Assembly: GCA_024401215.1 (NCBI GenBank)
Contig: JAKSLL010000002.1
Span: forward strand, 1 to 64,000
DNA length: 64,000 nucleotides
Source of the DNA: Bacteroidaceae bacterium
GTDB taxonomy: Bacteria > Bacteroidota > Bacteroidia > Bacteroidales > Bacteroidaceae
Reading direction: 5' to 3'
Shown here one piece after another: positions 39,634 to 47,695 of the stretch (the stretch's first letter is position 1; each line of letters opens with the position of its first letter). The notes under the pieces are model-generated. The model searched no databases and had not been told where the DNA came from. It saw nothing but the letters and a program-made list of their open reading frames with translations. The position numbers and the translations under genes were made by a program.

Positions 39634-40101
39634 CTACTTGAAATCTATAATATTCTTCACCCACTTCACATCAGCATAAGTGAAAGGCTTCTCCACCTCC
39701 ACAATCTGCGGACGCTTTTTGCCTTCAATCTTCTGCTTCTCTTCGACGACAACCACAAATCCATTCTCGTCAGCCTCTTTCAGATAGCCCTCAAGCTTCT
39801 TTCCTTCCGCTGTAAGGACCTCCACATCATATCCGACAGAATTGATGTATTGCTGGATAACCTTGAAAGGCTGGCCAATGCCTGCAGAGCCTACCTCAAG
39901 CTCGAAGTCTTCTACCTCGCGGTCAAAATGCTCTTCGATAAACTTGCTGAGCTCACAACAGTCTTCAATCCACACACCGTCTTTGTGGTCAATTTCCACA
40001 GTGATTTTGTTTTGGCTGTCAACAGAAAGATCCACAAGGAAATACTCCTTGCCGTCTAACCACTCTGCTACCAAATCGTTCACTTTTTTCTTGTCTATCA
40101 T
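39634..40101 (-). CDS. rimP: Ribosome maturation factor RimP
   Basis: The start is the ATG at 40101 (MIDKKKVNDLVAEWL), which gives 155 residues, normal for the family. The longer frame upstream crosses the promoter. RimP features are VEIDHKDGVWIEDCCELSKF and FELEVGSAGIGQPFK (the LEVSSPGL-like segment). It assists 30S subunit assembly. It is the first gene of the rimP-nusA-infB-cvpA-sufBCD operon. Confidence 0.93.
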   Translation of the reverse strand: MIDKKKVNDLVAEWLDGKEYFLVDLSVDSQNKITVEIDHKDGVWIEDCCELSKFIEEHFDREVEDFELEVGSAGIGQPFKVIQQYINSVGYDVEVLTAEGKKLEGYLKEADENGFVVVVEEKQKIEGKKRPQIVEVEKPFTYADVKWVKNIIDFK

Positions 40102-40512
40102 AGAAAATGTTATCAATAAATGTACAATAAAAAGAGGGAACCAATCAGTCCCCTCATTCATTTTCGGTGCAAATATAGCGATTCCCATAAAAAAAACAAA
40201 GGATTTATCAATATATTTCACTCTTCACCACTCATTATGCATGATTTTTCAAGGGAAATGCATCGCTGCACTTTGCCACACATACAAACAGAGCAGACAC
40301 AAAGCATCTAATTAACGCACAAAAAACGCATAAATGACAACATAAAAACCAAGATATCAAACCTTGAATAAACTTTTTTCGTCTTTATCTGTCACTTATT
40401 AAACTACTTATTATATATAATCGAAATAAAATCTCTATTTTTGCACTATAATTGCCTTGAGGCATAATGGAATAATTTACTAACTTGCTAACAAAACCTT
40501 TATTAAAACAAA
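40102..40512. promoter_or_regulatory. Divergent promoter region rimP operon / VTC operon
   Basis: Minus strand: TATATTTG (40170-40177) with TTTG (40197-40200) 19 bases upstream, an exact match to the Bacteroidetes consensus, drives the rimP operon. Plus strand: TATTTTTG (40436-40443) may be the -7 box of the VTC operon, without a good -33 box. The 230 bases between show nothing I can name. Confidence 0.65.
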
Positions 40513-41304
40513 ATGCAAGACATAGACAGCGAAATTAAAAGATTGCTTGATTCCATGTCGCCTATCACCTTGGAGCAGATGTCTGACATAAGACTGATGA
40601 ACCGCTTAGATACTAAATATGTTGCATCGAAAGAGCAACTTATCAAGCTGCTCAATCTTGTTCAAGACAAATATTATGTCCAAGAGACGCTTGAGAATCG
40701 AGTCATCCCCTATCTGACAACGTATTACGACACCAAAGACCATTATCTCTACACAATGCACCACAACAAACGTGCAAAGAGAATGAAAGTCAGGGTGCGC
40801 ACCTATGTTGCCAGCAATCTCACTTTCCTCGAAGTGAAGAACAAAAACAATCATGCAAGAACAAAGAAAAAACGCATTGAGGTACCATCGCAAGATGATT
40901 TCCGCAATACAGAGGGAGCATACGAACTTGTTAAGAGAAAGACAGGCCTGGGGCTTGACGGACTGAATGCCGTGGTACGCAACAATTTCGAGAGAGTGAC
41001 ACTCGTGAACATAGGGAAGACCGAGCGACTGACTATCGACTTCAATATCGGCTTCCACAATTTCGAGACAAATAACGACCATGGCACCGACCAGCTCGTC
41101 ATCATAGAGCTGAAACGTGACGGCAACGTCTTCTCGCCTGTTTGCAATCTGCTGCGAGACATACACGTTCACCCGACAGGCTTTTCCAAATGCTGCATTG
41201 GCATGGCACTTACCGACCCTTCGCTCAAGCAGAATAATTTCAAGCCAAAGCTTCGCAATCTCGAGAAAATCAACGGACGCAAGTTTATAGACCACGAACT
41301 ATAG
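40513..41304 (+). CDS. VTC-domain (polyphosphate polymerase-like) protein
   Basis: A 263-residue cytoplasmic protein with the tunnel-fold landmarks of VTC4-type enzymes: RLDTKY (31-36), KVRVRTY (92-98, the R-x-R substrate pair), FLEVKNK (105-111), ERLTIDFN (171-178), IIELKRDG (197-204, metal-binding Glu) and SKCCIG (225-230, late Lys). Yeast Vtc4 makes polyphosphate from ATP; bacterial homologues sit beside DUF4956 and CotH genes and their product is not established. It opens a five-gene plus-strand operon. Confidence 0.85.
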   Translation: MQDIDSEIKRLLDSMSPITLEQMSDIRLMNRLDTKYVASKEQLIKLLNLVQDKYYVQETLENRVIPYLTTYYDTKDHYLYTMHHNKRAKRMKVRVRTYVASNLTFLEVKNKNNHARTKKKRIEVPSQDDFRNTEGAYELVKRKTGLGLDGLNAVVRNNFERVTLVNIGKTERLTIDFNIGFHNFETNNDHGTDQLVIIELKRDGNVFSPVCNLLRDIHVHPTGFSKCCIGMALTDPSLKQNNFKPKLRNLEKINGRKFIDHEL

Positions 41305-41420
41305 AGTGGGCATACACTAAACCAAATAATTATCACATAAAGAAATACTAACCGACACAAGGAGACATCAGCCCGACAGAATGGCTATGTTTTCCTGTCA
41401 TAAAACAACATTTTCCAAAT

Positions 41421-42125
41421 ATGGACACAATCAACGACTTCCTTGCAGTGCTGTCAAGCGACACTTGCAGAATCTTAGACCTTTTCCTTCGCTTGATAGT
41501 CAACACCGCATTCACAGTAATCATCGCACGATGCTTCTATTTCCCTAAAGCACGACGCAAAGACTTCTTCTTCACTTATATGCTTGTCGGCTTCTGCATC
41601 TTCATGCTCATACATCTCATGGGTGACGCCAAAATCAAGACAGGCATAGCCATGGGACTCTTCGCAATCTTCTGCATCATGCGATACAGAACTGAGTCTG
41701 TGCCAATCCGAGAGATGACTTACCTCTTCCTCATCATCTCACTCGCAGCTATCAACGGTCTAGCATGGGCAGCCGACATCAGCCCTAAACATCCAGAATT
41801 TGCAGGGCCACTCATGACGTCTATAGGAGAGCTCATCGTGACAGACCTCGTTTTCGTCGGGGGCGTATGGATTGCAGAAGCAAACATGCTCATCAAGAGC
41901 CGCTCTTCTAAGTATGTAAAGTACGACAAGATAGACCTTATCAAGCCAAGCAAGAGAGATGAACTCATCGCTGACCTCAAAGAACGCACAGGTCTGGACA
42001 TCACAAATGTGTCTATCGGATCTATTGACTTCCTGAAGGATATGGCTCTCATCAAGATTTACTACAACACAAACTCTAATGATGAAGACGAAGCTGACAA
42101 GAAAATGCCAAAAACTTATGAATAA
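41421..42125 (+). CDS. DUF4956 family membrane protein
   Basis: A 234-residue protein with about five hydrophobic segments in the first 150 residues (LFLRLIVNTAFTVIIARC, FFTYMLVGFCIFMLIHLM, GIAMGLFAIFCI, YLFLIISLAAINGLAW, LIVTDLVFVGGVWIAE). A conserved RYRTESVPIREMTYLFL loop and a cytoplasmic C-terminal domain that looks ferredoxin-like (TGLDITNVSIGSIDFLKDMA) complete it. DUF4956 genes commonly follow VTC-domain genes; the pair may synthesise and export or anchor a polymer. The function is unproven. Confidence 0.82.
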   Translation: MDTINDFLAVLSSDTCRILDLFLRLIVNTAFTVIIARCFYFPKARRKDFFFTYMLVGFCIFMLIHLMGDAKIKTGIAMGLFAIFCIMRYRTESVPIREMTYLFLIISLAAINGLAWAADISPKHPEFAGPLMTSIGELIVTDLVFVGGVWIAEANMLIKSRSSKYVKYDKIDLIKPSKRDELIADLKERTGLDITNVSIGSIDFLKDMALIKIYYNTNSNDEDEADKKMPKTYE

Positions 42126-42954
42126 CAATTCACATAACGCATCACGTTCATACTTCGCCAGAGGAGCGGCTTTTGTCATTGCCGCTCTGCTGGCGTTCAA
42201 TGCTTATGCCCAAAGCGATGACTTCGGCATGGATTTCTCTCTCGGAGCAGAGAAGAAGCTGTCGTCAAACATCAATCTTGCCGTCGATGCCAACGCACGC
42301 ACTCAAGACAATACAAGCAAGATGGAGAGATGGGGCGTTGGAGCAGCACTTGACATGAAGGTTTACAACACGAAGACTTTCGACATAAAGACAAGCCTCG
42401 GATGGGAATACATCTGGCAGAACAAATTAGCCACCTGCGAGGATTGGACAAGCAAGAAAACGGGATTGTCAAAGGGATATAAGGAGAAAGATGGGTATTG
42501 GCGAAACAGACACCGCACAAGCCTCGGATTCGCAGCCTCATACAAGCCAAACAAAAGATGGAAGTATTCTCTAAAAGAGACATTCCAATATAACCATTAT
42601 TGCGAGAGCTCAACAGACATATATAAATATGCATCTGTCAATAGCGAATACGGACAACAGTATGAACTCGATGAGACGGAGCACAAAATCTACAATCCAA
42701 AGGACTTGGTCATCCTCCGCTCTAAACTCGCCATACAATACGATATAAAACACTCACCATTCTCTCCGTTTGCATCTGCCGACTACGGTTGCGGCATCAA
42801 CTACACAGCCACCAAATGGAAATTCGCTGCTGGCACAGACTTCAACATCAACAAGAAGAACAAGCTAAGCATCTACTACCGCTTCCAGACAGAGAATGAC
42901 GACGACGAGCCAAATGGACATATTCTTGGATTAGGGTATAACATAAAATTATAA
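42118..42954 (+). CDS. DUF2490-like outer-membrane beta-barrel protein
   Basis: The ATG at 42118 overlaps the DUF4956 stop by 8 bases. The 278-residue protein has a signal peptide (ending AFNAYAQ) and alternating beta-strands with WRNRHRTSLGFAASYKPN, NPKDLVILRSKLAIQYD and a C-terminal YYRFQTENDDD plus aromatic end, as in DUF2490 small barrels. It may be the outer-membrane part of the VTC/DUF4956 unit. Confidence 0.72.
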   Translation: MNNNSHNASRSYFARGAAFVIAALLAFNAYAQSDDFGMDFSLGAEKKLSSNINLAVDANARTQDNTSKMERWGVGAALDMKVYNTKTFDIKTSLGWEYIWQNKLATCEDWTSKKTGLSKGYKEKDGYWRNRHRTSLGFAASYKPNKRWKYSLKETFQYNHYCESSTDIYKYASVNSEYGQQYELDETEHKIYNPKDLVILRSKLAIQYDIKHSPFSPFASADYGCGINYTATKWKFAAGTDFNINKKNKLSIYYRFQTENDDDEPNGHILGLGYNIKL

Positions 42955-42962
42955 GAGATGAT

Positions 42963-43355
42963 ATGAAAAAACTATTTACTATAGCTGCGCTATTATGCAG
43001 CACAGGAGCTTTTGCTGACGATTTCTCTCTGTATTTCGATTCTGCCAATAGCCCACAAAGCACGGTTATCGCCCGTGTGTCTGACATCAGAAAACTTGTT
43101 TTCGAGAATGGCAATGTAATTGCTGTTATGAAGGACAACACAGAAAAGTCAACAAGCATAACTGACATAAAACGACTTTTCTTCTCCACAGAGGACGCAG
43201 TAAGTATTGATGAATTAGCCGTAAAAACTACCGATGTGGCAAAAGACGGCGAGGTGTATGACCTCGCTGGTCGCAAACTGAATGTCAATCCACAAACGCC
43301 AAAACTACAGAAAGGCGTATATATTATCAACGGCAAAAAGGTAATGGTAAAATAA
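42963..43355 (+). CDS. Small secreted protein with type IX-like C-terminal domain
   Basis: A 130-residue protein with signal peptide MKKLFTIAALLCSTGAFA. The last 40 residues (EVYDLAGRKLN, then KLQKGVYIINGKKVMVK) match the sorting-domain pattern of type IX secretion cargo in Bacteroidetes. The N-terminal 70 residues have an FxSxxDIRKLVFENG pattern repeated as DIKRLFFSTED. It lies 8 bases after the DUF2490-like gene. Confidence 0.6.
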   Translation: MKKLFTIAALLCSTGAFADDFSLYFDSANSPQSTVIARVSDIRKLVFENGNVIAVMKDNTEKSTSITDIKRLFFSTEDAVSIDELAVKTTDVAKDGEVYDLAGRKLNVNPQTPKLQKGVYIINGKKVMVK

Positions 43356-43368
43356 AAAACGAAGAACT

Positions 43369-44544
43369 ATGAAGAAAGTGTTAGCCACATTATGCACCAC
43401 CATGCTATGTTCTTCTGCCATAGCTCAGAGCATCTATATATGCAAGGATGGTGACTTCGTAAAGAAGGACATCTATTCAGGACTCGAAATCCAAGAATAT
43501 ATCAATAACTGCGACTCTATAACATTCGAAGAACCTAAAATGGAGAAGATGGTGAAAATTGCCTTCTCCAACGACAAGGCTTCTGTAATCATCCCTTCAC
43601 ATGTAAACGGCGTGACTTGCTTCTCCAACACAAGCACGGATGTTGTGATTTCAAATATAAACACTAACGAGGAGATTACCTATTATGTCAGCGGCACTTG
43701 CGAAGACGGCTCTCTGACCATATCAGGAGAGTACAAGCTCACTCTCAACCTCAACGGCTTGAATTTGGCATCAAAGAAAGGCGCTGCCATCAATCTGCAA
43801 TGCGGCAAGAGAAATGCCATTGTGCTTTCAGAAGGTACCACAAACAGCATTTCTGACGCCACAGGAGGCGAACAGAAAGCGTGCCTTTACAGCAAGGGAC
43901 ATATAGAGTTTGAAGGAGCAGGAACACTCAATGTTACAGGCAACTCTAACCATGCTATCGCTGCCAAAGAATACACACAGATTAAAAAGTCAACCGGCAC
44001 TATCAATATCATAAAATCAGCAAATGACGCCATACATACAGGCCAGTATTTCCAAATGAATGGAGGCACATTGAATATTGATGGAAATACAACAAACGAC
44101 GGTGTTCAGGCTGAAATGACAAATGACCCTGCAGATGAGCACAACGGCGAAATAATCATAAAGGGTGGCAATATCAATATCACTCTCAACGGTGCTGAAG
44201 ATGCCAAAGCTATTAAGGCTGAAAAAGACATTAACATTAGTGGTGGCACATTCACTATCAATGCTAACAGCAATGGCTCAAGAGGTATCCAAACAGACGG
44301 AAACATAACTATCAGCGAACAGGATTCTCCTACAAACATCACAATCTATGCTACAGGCGGCAAATGCACAATAGCAGAAGATTCAGATGATCCACACAAA
44401 TGTATGGGTATAAAGGTTGACGGTGACTTAACTGTTAATGCAGGAACAATAGCTATCTACAATACTGGCAAGAAAGCAAAAGGCATTAAAGTTGGAGGTG
44501 AATACAACAACAACGGAGGCACCGTTAATGCTATTATTGAATAA
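43369..44544 (+). CDS. Cthe_2159-like carbohydrate-binding beta-helix protein
   Basis: A 391-residue secreted protein (signal MKKVLATLCTTMLCSSAIAQ). From residue about 110 it shows repeated short strands with G-x-L-N/I-x-G patterns (LTLNLNGLNLASKKGAAINLQ, GHIEFEGAGTLNVTGNSNHA, GGTLNIDGNTTNDGVQAE). This is characteristic of the right-handed beta-helix family typified by the pectin-binding Cthe_2159 of Clostridium thermocellum. Asp-rich turns suggest bound calcium. A second member is encoded at 53.2-54.8 kb. Terminator follows. Confidence 0.82.
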   Translation: MKKVLATLCTTMLCSSAIAQSIYICKDGDFVKKDIYSGLEIQEYINNCDSITFEEPKMEKMVKIAFSNDKASVIIPSHVNGVTCFSNTSTDVVISNINTNEEITYYVSGTCEDGSLTISGEYKLTLNLNGLNLASKKGAAINLQCGKRNAIVLSEGTTNSISDATGGEQKACLYSKGHIEFEGAGTLNVTGNSNHAIAAKEYTQIKKSTGTINIIKSANDAIHTGQYFQMNGGTLNIDGNTTNDGVQAEMTNDPADEHNGEIIIKGGNINITLNGAEDAKAIKAEKDINISGGTFTINANSNGSRGIQTDGNITISEQDSPTNITIYATGGKCTIAEDSDDPHKCMGIKVDGDLTVNAGTIAIYNTGKKAKGIKVGGEYNNNGGTVNAIIE

Positions 44545-44617
44545 AACTCCAACATAACTCAACATATAGCATACAAAACGACATTAGCCATTGCTAAGCC
44601 AATGTCAATACATAATC

Positions 44618-44659
44618 AACAGATAAAAACCAATACAATGTGGTTTTTATCTGTTTTTT
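44618..44659 (+). terminator. Intrinsic terminator of the VTC operon
   Basis: A perfect 15-bp stem (44618-44632 and 44641-44655) with an 8-base loop is followed by a T-run to 44659. Confidence 0.85.
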
Positions 44660-44839
44660 ATATCCAATAACCATATATCAGTGTAAAACGCATAAAATCG
44701 GAAATATACATTTGATTTTATTCTCTACTGATTTATGTATATATAAGTATTTGGAAACATTATTTCGACCTGACGGTTGAAAGATGTCAGACGCAACTGA
44801 AATTAGTAGCTAAGCATTAATATGTCAGGAAATGACATA

Positions 44840-45040
44840 TTAAGTAAGTAATCAAAATTATTTTTATATTTATCAAGAATTTAGAGAAAATAGAGATTTC
44901 ATCTTTCAGTTTGTAGCAAACTGTTCTTTTTGATTCAGAATTAAATCGTTACGATTGGAATTAAGAGAAGCCATCCGGATGGCATTTCTCTCATTCTCTT
45001 CATTCTTGATTATAAAAAATAATTTTGATCAGACACTTAA
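44840..45040. mobile_element. Foldback element, copy 1
   Basis: Ends TTAAGTAAGTAATCAAAATT and AATTTTGATCAGACACTTAA are imperfect inverted repeats. The interior carries a shared segment (TAGCAAAC, AAATCGTTACGATTGG) and a hairpin AGAGAAGCCATC...GATGGCATTTCTCT at 44964-44991. A diverged copy lies at 59367-59654. There is no ORF. It could be a MITE or a structured RNA locus; the position between convergent genes suits either. Confidence 0.7.
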
Positions 45041-45126
45041 ACTAAATATCACAATGCATTTAGGTATGAAACAAACGATTATCGTATACATAAAGGCAAC
45101 AATAACGACGCAACGATGACATACAC

Positions 45127-45157
45127 AATAAAAAAACCGGTGAAGAAATCTTCACCG
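45127..45157 (-). terminator. Intrinsic terminator of the CotH/cohesin minus-strand operon
   Basis: A 10-bp perfect stem ACCGGTGAAG/CTTCACCGGT (45134-45143 and 45148-45157) with an AAAT loop, followed on the minus strand by a T-run. Confidence 0.88.
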
Positions 45158-45189
45158 GTCAATTATTTAGAGTTAATCAACAATTCTGA

Positions 45190-45351
45190 TTACCAAAGGT
45201 TACCATACTCAGCTGAGTTAGACTCACTTTCGAATGCCTTTGCATCATTATCATCTCCGTCTTTACCATCAACAATGCTGATAGCCTGGAGGAATGCATT
45301 TACCTTAGCGTTGTTCTCCTTCATTTCAGGAGCAGTATAAAACTTTTTCAT
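45190..45351 (-). CDS. 53-residue small acidic protein
   Basis: ATG at 45351 preceded by TTTAGGAAAA; translated product begins MKKFYTAPEMKENN, has an aliphatic middle (FLQAISIVDG), an Asp-rich GKDGDDNDA stretch and ends AEYGNLW. Stop at 45190; a terminator begins 33 bases further on. The frame starts 29 bases after the stop of the cohesin-like gene, so it is the last cistron of that operon. I recall many Bacteroidales small proteins with MKKxYxxPE starts and aromatic tails; function unknown. Candidate secreted peptide or precursor. Confidence 0.65.
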   Translation of the reverse strand: MKKFYTAPEMKENNAKVNAFLQAISIVDGKDGDDNDAKAFESESNSAEYGNLW

Positions 45352-45380
45352 TTTTCCTAAAACTGTAAATTTAATTATAA

Positions 45381-46727
45381 TTACTTAACGAGAACTTTCT
45401 TAACTGAGCCGTCAGACATCTTGAGGATGTTAACACCCTTCTCAAGCTTCTTGTTCTGAGCACCAGCAGCATTGTAAATACCTTCGATTGAAGCAGAAGT
45501 GCTTGCACCATTGATAGCAGTTGGATCTGCGTCATCAACGAAGATTTCGAGAGCCTTAGCCAAAGCTGAACCAGACTTAGCATAAGCCTTGAAAGCACCA
45601 GAGTTGAAGCTGCCATTGATACGGTTGAACTTGCCATCCTTAAGGTAGTAAGTGTTAGCATCTGTAACCTTAGTCTTAGCGTATGTACCTACGAGTTCTG
45701 CACCAGCACCATCAACACCTGCAGCAGCAAGAGTTACATTATTTCCTGAATAAGAAATATTGCTTGCGCCAAGGTTCTCATAGATTGCAGGAGTACCAGC
45801 TGGAACTGAAGCTACCTTAGAAATAGTAATCTGACCAGCAGCTGCTTCAGAAATTGTGTAATACTGAACATTTGCATCAGAAGCAAGATCGAATGGAACA
45901 CAAATTGTACCATACTTAGCAGCAAGTGTTGAACGAGTATAAGAAACACTACCAAATACAATTGATGGATCTGGAACATTTGAAATACCTACTTCATCAG
46001 AAAGTTCAATGCTTGCTTCGCTATTGTACTCAGGCACCTCATCAATGATAATCTCATTAGTAAGCTTTGACATATTAAGACTTGTTGAATATGCCTCACC
46101 ATCATTAAGAGCCTTATTTACAAATGTTGGCAAATAACCTTCCACATCAAGTACAGACGAAACGCCATCCTTTTTCTCACCATATGTAAAGAAAGAAGTT
46201 ACACAAGGGTAGTCAATACGCTTGATAGTTTGAGTACCATCTTGCATATAAACATTCTTAATATAGACAGGATATGTCTTACCCTCTACCAATTTGCTTT
46301 TATCTATCTTAAGATAAATCTTTGCAACAGGTCCCTCACCTACTAACATATTATCAGTACCAACTAACTGGAAGAACGCAAACTTATATCCATTAGAGTC
46401 AGTTTTGTAACTATGTGACAAAGTAGGGAAAACATTTTTTGTTGACTTACCTGACTTATATTTAAGACGACCGCCAAGTTCCTGATAATCATCTGTGAGG
46501 ATATAAGGAACACCATCCTCACCATCTACAGTAACACCATCTGGCAAATAAATATCGCCACAAACTGCCGCTACTGGTAAATCATCATTTTTGATATTCA
46601 TTTCAAGATAAACATCATCTGGATCAAAGTCAACTGGAATATTGACAGGAGTTACAGACAAAACATCCTCCGCATATATTCCCATTGCAGCTGAAAGGAA
46701 AAATCCTAAAAATACTAATTTTTTCAT
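45381..46727 (-). CDS. Secreted protein with cohesin-like N-domain and type IX-like tail
   Basis: A 448-residue protein with signal peptide (MKKLVFLGFFLSAAMGIYA). Residues about 20-165 have a cohesin-like order (VYLEMNIKNDDLPVAAVCGDIYLPDGV, then FAFFQLVGTDNMLVGEGPVAKI). The middle repeats Gly/Ala-rich beta segments. The C-terminus (IEGIYNAAGAQNKKLEKGV, SVKKVLVK) resembles type IX sorting domains. It is 20 bases after the dockerin gene on the minus strand, and may bind that protein's dockerin; inference. Confidence 0.65.
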   Translation of the reverse strand: MKKLVFLGFFLSAAMGIYAEDVLSVTPVNIPVDFDPDDVYLEMNIKNDDLPVAAVCGDIYLPDGVTVDGEDGVPYILTDDYQELGGRLKYKSGKSTKNVFPTLSHSYKTDSNGYKFAFFQLVGTDNMLVGEGPVAKIYLKIDKSKLVEGKTYPVYIKNVYMQDGTQTIKRIDYPCVTSFFTYGEKKDGVSSVLDVEGYLPTFVNKALNDGEAYSTSLNMSKLTNEIIIDEVPEYNSEASIELSDEVGISNVPDPSIVFGSVSYTRSTLAAKYGTICVPFDLASDANVQYYTISEAAAGQITISKVASVPAGTPAIYENLGASNISYSGNNVTLAAAGVDGAGAELVGTYAKTKVTDANTYYLKDGKFNRINGSFNSGAFKAYAKSGSALAKALEIFVDDADPTAINGASTSASIEGIYNAAGAQNKKLEKGVNILKMSDGSVKKVLVK

Positions 46728-46748
46728 ATTGCTATTCTTTTTTATTGT

Positions 46749-47441
46749 TTACTTACTAGTTCCAGCAGCTATATTCAATGTACGAAGAGCATCAGCTGTT
46801 TCGACCTTACCATTGTTATCAACATCGGCATATACTGAAGAAGTAGTTGAGCCATTTGCCATGTTAAGAAGTCTAAGAGCATCTGCTGTTTCAACCTTAC
46901 CATTCAAGTCAACATCACCTCTCTGATACCATTTAAGACTTGCATCTGCGAGAGACTTTGCAGTAAGATCACTCTGCTGTACAAACTTAACATTTTCAAC
47001 CTTATAAGTTTCAAATGAAGATGCGTTGATATTACTTGAAGCAGCTAAAGTAATCTGATACAATACATCTCCTGATTTACCTACTATTGGTTCGTTTCCC
47101 AAGCTATAGCCAACAATGTGAAGAGTTGTACCAGAAAGATTGTACTCGAGCTTATAAGTTGCTGGATAAGTTGTAGAAACATTACTTTCATTCTTAATAC
47201 TTACAGTTTTTGTACTTTCAAGTCGAGGTGTAACACGACATTTGTCTGCTGTTACTTTAACGCCAGAAGGAAGCTTAACATCCATAGAGAAAGCGATAAA
47301 CTGTGTTGTATTAGTCAAAGCGACATTTACAACCCATGCATTGTCCTGTGCTGCACCTACAACTGAAGGTACAACAACATCCTGTGCGAGCGCTGCCATT
47401 GAGCTTAGCGCGAAAGCACCAATGAGTAAACCCTTTTTCAT
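46749..47441 (-). CDS. Secreted protein with cohesin-like domain and dockerin pair
   Basis: A 230-residue protein with signal peptide (MKKGLLIGAFALSSMAALAQ). Residues about 22-165 are cohesin-like (WVVNVALTNTTQFIAFSMDV). The C-terminus carries two calcium-loop repeats of dockerin type: GDVDLNGKVETADALRLLNM and DVDNNGKVETADALRTLNIA. Having both cohesin-like and dockerin parts in one small protein suggests head-to-tail assembly. First cistron of a three-gene transcript from the promoter at 47552. Confidence 0.78.
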   Translation of the reverse strand: MKKGLLIGAFALSSMAALAQDVVVPSVVGAAQDNAWVVNVALTNTTQFIAFSMDVKLPSGVKVTADKCRVTPRLESTKTVSIKNESNVSTTYPATYKLEYNLSGTTLHIVGYSLGNEPIVGKSGDVLYQITLAASSNINASSFETYKVENVKFVQQSDLTAKSLADASLKWYQRGDVDLNGKVETADALRLLNMANGSTTSSVYADVDNNGKVETADALRTLNIAAGTSK

Positions 47442-47551
47442 ATTATTTCAGATTTTAATTATTAATTATTCTCTCTTATATCGGATAGAGGGCTTCGTTT
47501 TTTGACCCAATATCTCATTCGTTTTATTCTTACTTCGTATAAAAACTCATG

Positions 47552-47583
47552 CAAAAGTAGGACTTTTTTTCGCTACAAACAAA
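47552..47583 (-). promoter_or_regulatory. Promoter of the dockerin/cohesin-like operon
   Basis: Minus strand TACTTTTG (47552-47559) with TTTG (47580-47583) 20 bases upstream. Leader of about 110 bases before the ATG at 47441. Confidence 0.6.
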
Positions 47584-47695
47584 TAAATCCTTAAAATTAT
47601 TTTAAAATCGTTCATTTTTTTACGAATTGTGCCTGCTTTTGTTGTTATATATGGGGGATTTTGAATAAAGTCGCCGTGCAGAACAAGTTTACGGA

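Larger units (their letters stand above)
44545..45189. other. Intergenic space between convergent operons
   Basis: Holds the plus-strand terminator (44618-44659), foldback element copy 1 (44840-45040) and the minus-strand terminator (45127-45157). No convincing ORF is present between 44660 and 44839. Confidence 0.6.

Noticed and set aside
40182..40221. Longer rimP frame starting at 40221
   Set aside because: The extension contains the rimP -33/-7 promoter and does not resemble RimP; the ATG at 40101 gives the normal family length.
45116..45340. Plus-strand 74-residue frame
   Set aside because: It covers the minus-strand terminator and the antisense of the 53-residue protein, which has the better start, ribosome-binding context and operon position.
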